Below are positions 45,241 through 54,491 of a stretch of DNA of 64,000 nt, piece by piece. The notes beneath the pieces are model-generated. The model was given only the letters and a program-made list of their open reading frames with translations, was not told the origin of the DNA and did not search any database. The first letter of the stretch is position 1. The number at the start of each line of letters is the position of its first letter. Made by a program: the position numbers and the translations under genes. This DNA comes from Pseudorhodobacter turbinis (GTDB lineage Bacteria; Pseudomonadota; Alphaproteobacteria; Rhodobacterales; Rhodobacteraceae): NCBI RefSeq assembly GCF_005234135.1, contig NZ_CP039965.1:1417501-1481500 (forward strand). Reading direction: 5' to 3'.

Positions 45241-46254
45241 TTAGCCCTCCATGACTTTGGTGATTGCCCGTTTCACACGCTCGGGGCCCGGGAAATAATC
45301 CCATTCCTGGGCGTGAGGATAGGGTGTGTCCCAGCCGGCAACCCGCAAGACCGGCGCCTCGAGGCTGTAGAAACAATCGCTTTGCACAAGCGCGGTCAGC
45401 TCTGCTCCAAAACCGGACGTCAAGGTTGCTTCATGCAAAACGATGCAGCGCCCTGTTTTGGTGACCGATGTGATGATCGTCTCTAGGTCGAGCGGTACCA
45501 ATGTGCGCAGATCGATCACCTCGACGTCTTTGCCGGATTCCTCGACAGCGGCCAGCGCCACATGCACCATCGTGCCATAGGTCAACAACGTCACGGCGCT
45601 GCCTTCGCGCAGGACCGCAGCCTTGCCTAGCGGAGTTTCGTAATACCCCTCTTCTACATCGCCCATTTCATGCTTGGCCCAGCTTTCGGAGGGGCGGTCG
45701 AAATGCCCGTTGAAGGGACCGTTATAAAGCCGCTTCGGCTCTAGAAAAATGACCGGATCGGGGTCGGCAATTGCCGCAAGCAACAAGCCTTTGGCATCGC
45801 GTGGGTTTGACGGCACAACGGTTTTCAAACCGGCCACATGGGTAAATAGCGATTCCGGGCTTTGGCTGTGGGTTTGCGCGCCATAGATGCCGCCGCCCGT
45901 CGGCATTCGCACCACTATTGGGCAAGTGAATTCCCCTGCCGAGCGATATCGCAGCCGTGCCGCCTCGCTTACGATCTGGTCATAGGCCGGATACATATAG
46001 TCGGCGAACTGAATCTCGACGACGGGTTTAAGGCCGAAAGCGGCCATCCCGACTGCGGTGCCGACGATGCCGAGTTCGGAGATGGGCGTGTCAAAGCAGC
46101 GTTGAACGCCAAAACGGCTTTGCAATCCGGCTGTGCAGCGGAAAACACCGCCAAAATAGCCGACGTCCTCGCCCATCACGACCACATCAGGGTCTCGTTC
46201 CATCGCAACCGCGTGGGCATCGCGAATGGCTTCGATCATTGTCATACGGGCCAT
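45241..46254 (-). CDS. bkdA2: Branched-chain 2-oxoacid dehydrogenase E1 beta subunit
   Basis: A 337-aa transketolase-like protein (MARMTMIEAIRDAHAVAMER, VVMGEDVGYFGGVFRCTAGL, ADYMYPAYDQIVSEAARLRY) with the C-terminal domain holding GRCIVLHEATLTSGFGAEL. It pairs with E1 alpha for thiamine-diphosphate-dependent decarboxylation. One base separates it from the E1 alpha gene, so the two are translationally coupled. Confidence 0.95.
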   Translation of the reverse strand: MARMTMIEAIRDAHAVAMERDPDVVVMGEDVGYFGGVFRCTAGLQSRFGVQRCFDTPISELGIVGTAVGMAAFGLKPVVEIQFADYMYPAYDQIVSEAARLRYRSAGEFTCPIVVRMPTGGGIYGAQTHSQSPESLFTHVAGLKTVVPSNPRDAKGLLLAAIADPDPVIFLEPKRLYNGPFNGHFDRPSESWAKHEMGDVEEGYYETPLGKAAVLREGSAVTLLTYGTMVHVALAAVEESGKDVEVIDLRTLVPLDLETIITSVTKTGRCIVLHEATLTSGFGAELTALVQSDCFYSLEAPVLRVAGWDTPYPHAQEWDYFPGPERVKRAITKVMEG

Positions 46255-46255
46255 G

Positions 46256-47491
46256 TTAGTATCCTACCTCGTGGCGTTGGCGTATCAGATGAGGGGGCAT
46301 CTCTGCGTATACGTCTTCAAACATATCGCGAGGGCTGGGGCGGCTGCCTGAATGCAAGGTGCCGATTGCCTCAGCTTCTTTTTGCGCGGCGATCACCTCA
46401 TCCATCACTTCGGCTTCGGCCTGTTTGTGGCGTTCCTCGCTCCAGAGCCCTTTTTGAATGAGATGGGTTTTCAACCTCAGAATAGGGTCGCCCAATGGCC
46501 AGGCTTTGCCCTCTTCTTTGGGGCGGTAGGCTGTGGGGTCATCCGATGTGGAATGACCGCCTGCACGGTAGGTCACATATTCTATCAGGGTCGGCCCCAG
46601 ATTGCGTCGTGCGCGCTCCACCGCCCAGGTTGCCGCGGCATGAACCGCAAGATAGTCATTCCCGTCCACCCTTAGTGCAGGCAAACCGAAACCATGCGCA
46701 CGGGCCGCAAATGTGCCAACGCCACCACGTGCAATACCTTGGAAGGTGGAAATGGCCCATTGGTTGTTGACGACATTCAGAATGACCGGCGGATTATAGG
46801 TCGAGGCAAAGACGAGTGCCGCGTGGAAATCGCTTTCTGCGGTTGAACCGTCCCCGATCCATGCCGCCGACAGCTTGCGTTCGCCCTTGATGGCTGCGGC
46901 CATGGCCCAGCCAACAGCTTGCACATATTGCGTCGCAAGGTTCCCCGAGATCGAGAAGAACCCGTGTTCCTTGGAGCTGTAAAAAACAGGAAGCTGACGG
47001 CCGCGCACGGGGTCCTGCTCGTTCGAGTAGACCTGACACATCATCTTGACCATCGGATAGCCGGCAGCAACCAGAAGTCCCGCCTGCCGATAGGTCGGGA
47101 AATTCATATCCCCCTGACGGAGTGCCTTTTGGAAGGCGCATGAAATAGCTTCCTCCCCCAAGTGCTGCATATAAAAGGAGGTTTTGCCCTGCCGTTGTGC
47201 CGTTTGCATGCGCGCATCATAGGCACGCAGGGTCATCATATGGCGCAGGCCTTCCTTTAGCGCTTCGTCAGACAAAGAGCCGGCCCACGGCCCGACGGCC
47301 TCTCCCTCGCTGTTCAGGACCCGAAGGATTGTAAATGCAAGGTCGCGCATGTCTTCGGGGTTCGAGTCCGGTTCCGGCCGTCTAACCTCTCCGGCGTGGG
47401 GGATCTGGACATGGGTGAAGTCGGGGCTGTCGCCTTTACGGAGGGCAGGTTCGGGGACTTTTAAATGGGGGGGTACTTCTTCAAACATCAT
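46256..47491 (-). CDS. bkdA1: Branched-chain 2-oxoacid dehydrogenase E1 alpha subunit
   Basis: A 411-aa thiamine-diphosphate enzyme with the ThDP/Mg motif AAWIGDGSTAESDFHAALVFAS to VVNNQWAIST (GDG...NN, in overlapping parts) and the phosphorylation-loop region VTYRAGGHSTSDDPTAYR. The Pseudomonas-type long N-terminus is present. First enzyme gene of the operon; its start overlaps the end of the small ACT-like gene by 11 bp. Confidence 0.95.
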   Translation of the reverse strand: MMFEEVPPHLKVPEPALRKGDSPDFTHVQIPHAGEVRRPEPDSNPEDMRDLAFTILRVLNSEGEAVGPWAGSLSDEALKEGLRHMMTLRAYDARMQTAQRQGKTSFYMQHLGEEAISCAFQKALRQGDMNFPTYRQAGLLVAAGYPMVKMMCQVYSNEQDPVRGRQLPVFYSSKEHGFFSISGNLATQYVQAVGWAMAAAIKGERKLSAAWIGDGSTAESDFHAALVFASTYNPPVILNVVNNQWAISTFQGIARGGVGTFAARAHGFGLPALRVDGNDYLAVHAAATWAVERARRNLGPTLIEYVTYRAGGHSTSDDPTAYRPKEEGKAWPLGDPILRLKTHLIQKGLWSEERHKQAEAEVMDEVIAAQKEAEAIGTLHSGSRPSPRDMFEDVYAEMPPHLIRQRHEVGY

Positions 47492-47708
47492 ACTTGTCCT
47501 GTGTCAGGTCGTGGCATTGACGGAGCTGTGTGAAAAACTTGTCGCGGACGGTTTGATCGCCTGTTCTTAGGGCGAAATTGACTGCGAACTGACCGCATTC
47601 TTTTCGGCGCATGGTCAGTTGGTCGAAATCAATGTCCATCCGTCGGGCGATGTCCATTACGCGCGCGACAGTGTTCAGCGGGTGCTTGCAGTGAAAATTT
47701 ATGTCCAT
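47481..47708 (-). CDS. Small ACT-like protein leading the bkd operon
   Basis: A 75-aa protein, MDINFHCKHPLNTVARVMDI, then MDIDFDQLTMRRKECGQFAV and a C-terminal helix. The beta-alpha-beta pattern and sequence are reminiscent of ACT-type regulatory subunits of acetohydroxyacid synthase (IlvM-like), which sense branched-chain amino acids; this assignment is tentative. AGGATCT precedes the ATG. Overlap with bkdA1 implies coupled expression. Confidence 0.6.
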   Translation of the reverse strand: MDINFHCKHPLNTVARVMDIARRMDIDFDQLTMRRKECGQFAVNFALRTGDQTVRDKFFTQLRQCHDLTQDKYDV

Positions 47709-47788
47709 TCAGATCCTCCAACCTGACAGCATGATAGTATTTAATTTGAAGAAGAGGTTTTCATTTTACGCTACCCATGTTTGATATA

Positions 47789-47806
47789 CAGAAATATTAT
47801 TCTTTG
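47789..47806. promoter_or_regulatory. Lrp-type operator candidate between bkd operon and its regulator
   Basis: CAGAAATATTATTCTTTG is an imperfect palindrome (AGAA...TTCT around an AT-rich centre) close to the known Lrp consensus. It lies in the 127-bp divergent region, 30 bp before the regulator start. Confidence 0.45.
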
Positions 47807-47835
47807 ATCTGGCAAGAGTGAGGGAGATTCATTCG

Positions 47836-48306
47836 GTGAGCAAGGCCTTGGTAATGGACGAGATGGACCGCAGGATTCTCAAGGTGTTGGCGCGAGACGG
47901 GAGGATTTCAAATGCGCAGCTTGCACAAGAGGTAGGTTTGTCACCAAGCCCGTGCTGGCAACGGTTCCGTCGATTGGAACAAAAAGGGGTTATCTCCGGC
48001 TACCATGCAATTTTCGATCAAGAAAAATTGGGTGCCTCAGAGATCGTTCTGATCGAAATTGTCCTGGATCGGCATGATGACGAGACATTGGAGATCTTCG
48101 GGCAAAAGATGCAACAAATGCCCGAAGTCCTTGAGGTTCACTTGACCACAGGGGAATACGACTACCTGATTAAAGTGGCGGTGCAAGGCACCCGTGGCTA
48201 CGAAGAGTTCTTGAGAAAGAAGTTGTACAAGGTGCCTGGTATCCGACATTCGCGATCCAGCTTCGTGTTGCGCAGTTTGAAAAATATTCAGGCATACTTG
48301 CCGTAA
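47836..48306 (+). CDS. bkdR: Lrp/AsnC-family regulator (BkdR-like)
   Basis: A 156-aa protein with the N-terminal helix-turn-helix (MDRRILKVLARDGRISNAQL, AQEVGLSPSPCWQRFRRLEQ) and a C-terminal ligand-sensing RAM domain (LDRHDDETLEIF, VLEVHLTTGEYDYLIKV). GTG 47836 is chosen because GGGAGATTCATTCG precedes it; a GTG 18 bp earlier is possible. Divergent from the bkd operon, as bkdR is in Pseudomonas and relatives, so activation by branched-chain amino acids is likely. Confidence 0.88.
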   Translation: MSKALVMDEMDRRILKVLARDGRISNAQLAQEVGLSPSPCWQRFRRLEQKGVISGYHAIFDQEKLGASEIVLIEIVLDRHDDETLEIFGQKMQQMPEVLEVHLTTGEYDYLIKVAVQGTRGYEEFLRKKLYKVPGIRHSRSSFVLRSLKNIQAYLP

Positions 48307-48625
48307 AGACGGGTCATGCCCGCGTGAAGCGGCCCGACACAACCGGGCAGCTTGCTTTATGATTCTTATATAAATTCCGCTCGAACGTATTTGCTGACCA
48401 ACGGCAGCATTACTTTTGTTGATGTGATTACATCATTAAATATCGCTTGTTTTTATACGACTTGAAACTAGCCTCATTAAGCGAGCTACGCGCCAGTGCA
48501 TTGCCGAAAGTAGCAAAGTGTTTCCCGACGCGTTCTTGGGCACTGCGGGCGCTTCACCATTCGACGGTGTTTGAAGTCGCGCTTGAACGCTTGTTTAACC
48601 ACGAGAGGGTAACCGTGTTGAAAGC
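48307..48625 (+). other. Gap between bkdR and the truncated dadA
   Basis: About 320 bp without a recognisable gene. The dadA N-terminal coding sequence should lie here but is absent: in-frame TAA occurs at about 48595-48600 and no GxGxxG stretch is found. Confidence 0.5.
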
Positions 48626-49720
48626 GTGGTTTCTCCTGCGGTTTTGCGTCGTCTTCCATATCTTATGGCATCTTCGAAGGGGCCCCTCGCGGTGGAGCCA
48701 TTGTATTTACCCCGCATGATCCCTTGGGGGATTCGCCTGCTTCGGGCCTTGATGCCTCAATGCCGCGTGGCCGTTACTCAGGGTTTGCGCTACCTCAATG
48801 AGCGTGCATTGCTGGCCTACACACCGCTTTTGGAGGCTGCCGAATGCGCCTCCTTTTTCCAGGCCCGGGGTAGTATTTTTGTCTACTCAGACGAACGGAC
48901 GTTCGCAGCTGCCATTCGCGAAACCGGGTTTCTGCGATCCTCTGGTGTTCAAGTCGAAGTGTTGACAGCAGAGCAGGTTAAATCTCTGGAACCTGCCGTT
49001 GACGGGCAGATTAGCGGGGGTCTGTTTTTTAGCGGGAATGGTCACTGCGTCGATCCATTTGCGCTAGGGTGCCGGTTCGCACAGGCAATTGAGAGCCGTG
49101 GCGGAGAAATAATCGCAGCAAAGGCCGATAAGCTGACACGCAGCGATCATGGCTGGACCGTTTCTACGGGTGCGGGCGCGTTCGATGCCGCCAATGTTGT
49201 TGTTGCAGCGGGCTATCAGTCCGACCGGTTGCTGCGGCCCCTTGGGTATACAATGCCTCTCCAATCGGAGCGCGGGTATCACCTCATGTTGCCGCAATCA
49301 GGCGTATCGCTTTCAAGGCCAGTCGCGGTCGCCGAGCATGGTCTTATCGCGACGCCCATGAACAAGGGCTTGCGTCTGGCGGGTACGTCCGAATTTGCTT
49401 CGGAAAAGACACCACTAAACGAAAAGCGCGCCGACCTTTTGTTTGAACATGCGAAACAGGTCTTCTCTGATCTCAACCGTTCCGGAGCCAGCCGCTGGTT
49501 GGGAAACCGGCCGATGCTGCCAGACTCGTTACCTGCAATCGGGCGGGCACGACGGCATCCGGGCCTCCTATATAACTTCGGCCATCATCATCTGGGCCTG
49601 ACTCATGCCGCGGTGTCCGCATCTGTCCTGTCTGACGTGCTATTTGGCAGAGCTGACAGCTTTGTTGATACCAAATTCAACCTTTCCAGATTTGGAAAGT
49701 TCGTTGGCATGAAAAGCTAA
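48626..49720 (+). pseudogene. dadA: D-amino-acid dehydrogenase (DadA-type), 5'-truncated
   Basis: The frame from 48626 reads VVSPAVLRRLPYLMASSKGP, LAVEPLYLPRMIPWGIRLLR and on to a family-typical end with RPMLPDSLPAIGRARRHPGL and LYNFGHHHLGLTHAAVSA. DadA enzymes oxidatively deaminate D-amino acids at the membrane. The first ~45 residues, with the FAD-binding GxGxxG motif, are missing and an in-frame stop lies just upstream, so the product is almost certainly inactive. The rest is well preserved, suggesting a recent loss. Confidence 0.82.
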
Positions 49721-49724
49721 CGTT

Positions 49725-50034
49725 TCAGGATGCAGCCGAAGTTACGATTTTTTTGCTGAGAGGTTTGCGTTCAGCTATATATTGGCCATGTTTTTCAAAA
49801 TTGCAGATATCCTTGATAACGTCGACGATGCCTTTCAAGGAAGATGAAAGCTCGCTTTGGCGACCGTAAATTCTATAAATAACACTGCATGTTTTCTTTT
49901 GGACATTTATCTCTGTCAGGTGGCCGGAGGAAATGAGCGTTGAAATGCTTGCCTTTGGCAGGATGGCGAGGCCCATACCGGCTTTTACCATTTCAATCTG
50001 GGCAACCAAACTATCTACTTGCACCGTTTCATAG
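49725..50034 (-). pseudogene. LysR-family regulator, C-terminal fragment cut by IS copy 3
   Basis: The minus strand reads VQVDSLVAQIEMVKAGMGLA, then ILPKASISTLISSGHLTEI, the end of a LysR substrate-binding domain, and ends at 49725, convergent with dadA. The helix-turn-helix part is gone; the break coincides exactly with the IS end at 50035. Confidence 0.85.
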
Positions 50035-50073
50035 GGTAATCGCCCCCTTTTTAACGGGGTGCATCTGTAGAAC

Positions 50074-50874
50074 TTACGCGGCCATTTTCAGTTTCATAGC
50101 GGGTGTGATGCCGCCGATGCCCATGTTCGGGCGGTCGTTGTTATATGTCCAGAGCCATTGTGTGGCCTGATCCTGAGCCTCCTCGATGCTTTCGATGATG
50201 TATTGATCCAGCCATTCATGCCGAACCGTCCGGTTGTAGCGCTCGACATAGGCGTTCTGCTGGGGCTGTCCGGGTTGGATGTGCTGGATCGTAACACTAT
50301 GTTTCTCAGCCCATTTTCTCAGTGTTTCGCTGATATATTCCGGCCCATTGTCGACCCTGATCGTGCCCGGTTTTCCGCGCCATTCGATAATGCGATCAAG
50401 GCTGCGGATGACCCGTTCGGCAGGGAGCGAGAAATCAACCTCGATCCCCAGCCCTTCGCGGTTGAAGTCGTCCAACACATTCAAAAGCCGAAAAGCCCTG
50501 CCGTCGCCGAGGCGATCCGCCATGAAGTCCATGGACCAGGTCACATTCGGTCTGTTCGGGACCGCCAGAACGTCAGGCTTCTCCCGTTTCAGCCGCTTGC
50601 GCGGCTTGATGCGCAGGTTCAGTTCCAGCTCACAGTAGATCCGGTAGACCCGCTTGTGGTTCCACGGATGCCCCTTCACGTTGCGCAAATGCAGGAAACA
50701 CAGGCCAAATCCCCAAGTCTTGCGCGCATCCGTCAGCCCTGTCAGCAGATCGGCGATCACCTCGTTCTCGTCTTTCAGCTTCGGGCTGTAACGATAGCAG
50801 GTCTCGCTGACCTCGAAGGCCCGGCACGCCAGCGCGATGCTGACGCCCCGTCGCTCTACCGCCGTTTCGGCCAT
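50074..50874 (-). CDS. IS3-family transposase OrfB (copy 3)
   Basis: Same protein as at 2652, intact DDE triad. Confidence 0.92.
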   Translation of the reverse strand: MAETAVERRGVSIALACRAFEVSETCYRYSPKLKDENEVIADLLTGLTDARKTWGFGLCFLHLRNVKGHPWNHKRVYRIYCELELNLRIKPRKRLKREKPDVLAVPNRPNVTWSMDFMADRLGDGRAFRLLNVLDDFNREGLGIEVDFSLPAERVIRSLDRIIEWRGKPGTIRVDNGPEYISETLRKWAEKHSVTIQHIQPGQPQQNAYVERYNRTVRHEWLDQYIIESIEEAQDQATQWLWTYNNDRPNMGIGGITPAMKLKMAA

Positions 50875-50897
50875 CTCGCGGCGCTGAGATGGCCCCG

Positions 50898-51161
50898 TTA
50901 CTTTTTTCCGAGGGCTTCCTTCAATAAGTCCGCCTGCATGCTCAGATCTGCATACATCCGCTTCAGCCTGCGGTTCTCTTCCTCCATGGCTTTCATCTGG
51001 CTGACCATGGATGCATCCATGCCACCATACTTCGCACGCCATTTGTAAAACGACGCATTGCTCATGCCATGTTCACGGCAAAGCTCGGCCACCGGCACAC
51101 CACCTTCGGCTTGGCGCAGGATCGCAAGGATCTGGGGTTCGCTATATCTGGTCATTTTCAT
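50898..51161 (-). CDS. IS3-family transposase OrfA (copy 3)
   Basis: Same protein as at 2365, with the same AAAAAAG frameshift signal and hairpin. Confidence 0.92.
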   Translation of the reverse strand: MKMTRYSEPQILAILRQAEGGVPVAELCREHGMSNASFYKWRAKYGGMDASMVSQMKAMEEENRRLKRMYADLSMQADLLKEALGKK

Positions 51162-51232
51162 TCAAAATCTCCTCGTTCATCTTGCCGAGAAAATTCTACT
51201 TCCGCAGCCCCTTACTTTCGGGGGGGATTACC

Positions 51233-51586
51233 GTCACAGACAACGGCCCAGCCTTTAAGTCTGAGGCGTTCACCAATTGCTGTCTCGATCTGCGTGTCGC
51301 AACATTACGAACACACGCAGGTGTTCCCGGTATGCGCGGGACGGGTGAGCGTATTTTTGGCACATTAAGCACCGATTTAATGCCACGTTTGGTGGGGCGC
51401 ACCTTCTCGAATTCTATTGAGCGAGGGGATTATAAATCCGAGAAAAGAGCTTGTCTGAATGCGGAAGATGTTGCTTTCGTCTTGGTGCGCTGGGTTGTCG
51501 ATATTTATCACAACTCGCCGCACGAGGGTCTTGGTGGCCGAACCCCGTTGGAACAATGGGACGCTGATATGGAAGATGGGAACTAA
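51233..51586 (+). pseudogene. TniA/TnsB-type DDE transposase, 5'-truncated
   Basis: The frame enters from the IS end with VTDNGPAFKSEAF, the second catalytic Asp of an rve-type transposase, followed by GVPGMRGTGERIFGTLSTDL (catalytic Glu region) and SPHEGLGGRTPLEQWDADME. The N-terminal half was removed by IS copy 3. It stops only ~115 residues after the Asp, so the Mu-type C-terminal beta-barrel common in TniA is not visible. TniB and TniQ genes follow. Confidence 0.8.
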
Positions 51587-51599
51587 CGGGAGCATAACC

Positions 51600-52592
51600 A
51601 TGGAGTTTACAACCTCAACCGCTGCGCAAATCCAGAAACTGCGCGAAATCCATATTCCATCCGAACGCGATCGCGAGCTAAAGAAACATCTCTATCGTTT
51701 GTTCGAAGTCGATAGCTCGGGGGAAATGACCTCAGTACCTTGCCGCTACACCGCGGGGCAGGAAACTCGAGGCGTAATCCTCATTGAAAAGCCAGGTGGC
51801 GGCAAAACAACCGCGGTGCGCACCATGCTTCAGGAAGCACCGTTTTTGGCACATAATCCTGATACGGGTGCGCCGCGGTACCTTGAAATTCAGGTGCCGA
51901 GCCCCGCAACATTGAAAAGCGTTGGCTTGGCGATCCTCGCCGCTTTGGGCGTGGACACTGTAACGCAAAACGCGAAATTATGGTTCATCTGGAAGACGGT
52001 TAGTCAGCGCCTGAGTGTTGCCGGGATTCGTGTCCTTTGGTTAGATGAAGCACAGGATCTCATCATGGCGCGTTCTGCCAGTGATACTGAAACCTCTTTG
52101 CGGATGATCAAATCCCTGATGCAGGGCGAACATGCGGTCATTCCCATTTTGAGTGGGACAGAACGCTTGGCAGAGGTAGCCGCATTAGATCCCCAGGTTT
52201 CGCGACGATTTACAAAGATAGTGCCTTCTAACCTTCAGCATGGCGTTGACGAATTTGGTTTGATCTCTCTGGTTGAGTACTATTGCGAAGAGGTCTCAAT
52301 CAAGGCTCGCGTCAATGCCGATGTTATGGCGCGCTTGATTACCGCAAGCCGTCACCGCTTCGGGCGTGGTATAGATACGATCATCAATGCCATCGAATGT
52401 GCGCTGTGGGAGGACGATAAGATCCTCACTATTGATCATTTTGCCGAAGCCTGGGCTATGCAGGAAGGTTGCGATCCGAGTGCCAATGTCTTTCTTAGCG
52501 ATCACTGGCTTTCCATCCCGCTCGAAGCGGGAGCGGAGGAATACGACGAGGCGCGTACAAAGCGACAAAAGAAAAAGCTGGAGAAGGTTTGA
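51600..52592 (+). CDS. tniB: TniB-type transposition AAA+ ATPase
   Basis: A 330-aa ATPase with Walker A IEKPGGGKTTAV (about residues 62-73), Walker B IRVLWLDEAQD (about 143-153) and sensor IPILSGTERL, as in TniB/TnsC-like transposition proteins. ATG 51600 follows ACGGGAGCATAACC, 13 bp after the TniA stop. In Tn5053/Tn402-like elements TniB with TniA directs target choice. The frame is intact. Confidence 0.88.
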   Translation: MEFTTSTAAQIQKLREIHIPSERDRELKKHLYRLFEVDSSGEMTSVPCRYTAGQETRGVILIEKPGGGKTTAVRTMLQEAPFLAHNPDTGAPRYLEIQVPSPATLKSVGLAILAALGVDTVTQNAKLWFIWKTVSQRLSVAGIRVLWLDEAQDLIMARSASDTETSLRMIKSLMQGEHAVIPILSGTERLAEVAALDPQVSRRFTKIVPSNLQHGVDEFGLISLVEYYCEEVSIKARVNADVMARLITASRHRFGRGIDTIINAIECALWEDDKILTIDHFAEAWAMQEGCDPSANVFLSDHWLSIPLEAGAEEYDEARTKRQKKKLEKV

Positions 52593-52596
52593 GATC

Positions 52597-54429
52597 GTGC
52601 ACATGCTTCCCATCTTGGCTCCATATGCCGATGAAACGACCGTTTCCTGGTGTGGCCGTGTCGCCCGTTTTCACACTGGCCTGACCTGCGCAGATTTTCT
52701 GGAATTGATGCGGATCAGTCAGCTCGATGTGATGGACCTTAGCGATTATGCCGTGGAACGCCTGTCAAAGTTGACAGGCGTTTCAGAAACGCAAATCTTG
52801 AGATGTGGTACCCAGAAAGCTGGCGAACGGCTATTGACCTACAACGGTGAAATCTTCGGTTCCACGTTCATTACCCGCGGCTTCACAACTTATTGCCCAG
52901 CGTGCTTACTTGATGATGCTACAGAGGAGGCACATGGCGACAGGGTAGGGCGCTTTTCGTGGATGTTGGATCCTGTCCGCATGTGTCCACGCCATGGTAT
53001 TTACCTCACCCGGCGGAAGAACCTTGGGTACTTTGAGAGATTCCAGAACATGGATAAGGTCGCGCCATCAGATCAGGAACTTTCTGATCAAGTTGCCGTC
53101 GCGGAGGCCGCAAGCGTTTCGCCACTTCAGATGTATGTTGGGGGCAGGTTGTTGGGCGCAGTAGGGCCCGGCGGGATGGATGCACAGCGTATCGATCAAG
53201 CGGCGCGTGCTTGTGAAATGCTGGGCGTCTACCGCGTCCATGGGGCCCATACCGACATCGACGATCTGACAATTCAGCAATGGGACGAAGCGGGCTCAGT
53301 TGGCATGGAAGCTGTATCTCAGGGGGCCGAAGGCATTTACCAGTTGCTGGAAGAGATTGTGCAAAAAGCGACGGTCGAAAAACGCTGGGGTGGCCCACAG
53401 TCAGCATTGGGTGGGGTTTATAAATGGCTCCAGTTCAACACGTCAAAGCAAGATCCGGGTCCGATCAAGGATGTCGTGCGGGATTTTATTATCGATCATA
53501 TGCCCGTCGAACCAGGTACGGTCCTGTTCGGAGCCACTGTGCTACAACGGAAACGGCATACGGTGACTACGTTATCCAAGGTGAGCGGGGTTCACCGGAA
53601 GACACTCAATAGAGCTTTGGTTCTTACGGGGCTGCTTGCGGGAGGGAACCCTGCTGAGTTCGAAAGCAGAAGAACTTTTAATGCAGATGACGGCGAAGCA
53701 CTGGCACATCGGATTACAAATTCTACTCCCATTAAAAAGATACCAGATTATCTGAACTGTAACCGTACGCAGGCACAGATGATGGTCAAAAATGGTATCT
53801 TGAACAAGCTCGGGAACGACCCGTCGATAATAGGCGGCTTATTGTCGAATGTCGCGAATGATGATCTTGACGATTTTCTTGCTCGGTTCAGGCGCGCGGG
53901 GCAACCTGTGGCCTCAGCAGGCGATGGTATGGCTGACGTTATTGCTGCGTCTGAAATAGCCCGTGTGCCTGTCGCGGATATCGTTGCTCTTGTGCTCGCA
54001 GGACGACTGCCTCGGGTCGAGACCGGAGCGGAAGAACTGCGGTTTAAGTCAGTCTTTGTTGATCCTGAAAATGTGCGGATGGTGTCTGAAGCAGAAGTGG
54101 CTGGACATGGGCTGTCGCCAAAAAACGTGTCTGATCTAATTGGCCTGAAGCTTCTGGCAATTGATCTCCTTCGTGTAAACCGTGACACGGACGGGGAGCT
54201 GTTCCTCAATGCTTCCACCATTACCAACGCGCGTGGCACGGTCCGGTATTGTTACGCCAAAGAAGAGGTGGAACGGTTTTGCGAGAAATACGTCAAGCTT
54301 CAGGATCTCGCTGCCGAGCATGGCATTGTTACGAGAACAATGGGCCTAAAATTGAGCAAGGCGGGTATTGAACCGATCATGGAGTTTAAGTCGCTCCAAG
54401 CAAAAGTATTCCGACGAAAAGACCTTTAA
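52597..54429 (+). CDS. tniQ: TniQ-family transposition protein
   Basis: A 610-aa protein. The N-terminal TniQ domain has two zinc half-sites, FTTYCPACLLDD and DPVRMCPRHGIYL, after SWCGRVARFHTGL. The remaining ~400 residues contain further helix-turn-helix-like blocks (TLSKVSGVHRKTLNRALVLT, DIVALVLAGRLPRVETG). TniQ/TnsD proteins recognise the target site. GTG 52597 is favoured (GGAGAAGG eight bases before); ATG 52603 is the alternative. It lies four bases after tniB. Confidence 0.82.
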   Translation: MHMLPILAPYADETTVSWCGRVARFHTGLTCADFLELMRISQLDVMDLSDYAVERLSKLTGVSETQILRCGTQKAGERLLTYNGEIFGSTFITRGFTTYCPACLLDDATEEAHGDRVGRFSWMLDPVRMCPRHGIYLTRRKNLGYFERFQNMDKVAPSDQELSDQVAVAEAASVSPLQMYVGGRLLGAVGPGGMDAQRIDQAARACEMLGVYRVHGAHTDIDDLTIQQWDEAGSVGMEAVSQGAEGIYQLLEEIVQKATVEKRWGGPQSALGGVYKWLQFNTSKQDPGPIKDVVRDFIIDHMPVEPGTVLFGATVLQRKRHTVTTLSKVSGVHRKTLNRALVLTGLLAGGNPAEFESRRTFNADDGEALAHRITNSTPIKKIPDYLNCNRTQAQMMVKNGILNKLGNDPSIIGGLLSNVANDDLDDFLARFRRAGQPVASAGDGMADVIAASEIARVPVADIVALVLAGRLPRVETGAEELRFKSVFVDPENVRMVSEAEVAGHGLSPKNVSDLIGLKLLAIDLLRVNRDTDGELFLNASTITNARGTVRYCYAKEEVERFCEKYVKLQDLAAEHGIVTRTMGLKLSKAGIEPIMEFKSLQAKVFRRKDL

Positions 54430-54452
54430 GCCAAGCCAATATCGAGAAACTC

Positions 54453-54480
54453 AGGCCGCCCTTCGGGGCGGTCTTTTTTT
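54453..54480 (+). terminator. Rho-independent terminator after tniQ
   Basis: GGCCGCCC and GGGCGGTC pair across a TTCG tetraloop and are followed by seven T. It lies 24 bp after the tniQ stop. Confidence 0.92.
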
Positions 54481-54491
54481 GTGCTCATTAT

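Larger units (their letters stand above)
50035..51232 (-). mobile_element. IS3-family element (IS407-like group), copy 3
   Basis: The 1198-bp element in opposite orientation to copies 1 and 2. Its left-hand neighbour is a LysR fragment and its right-hand neighbour the middle of a TniA-type transposase, two unrelated genes both cut at the IS ends. There is no target duplication. Confidence 0.93.
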
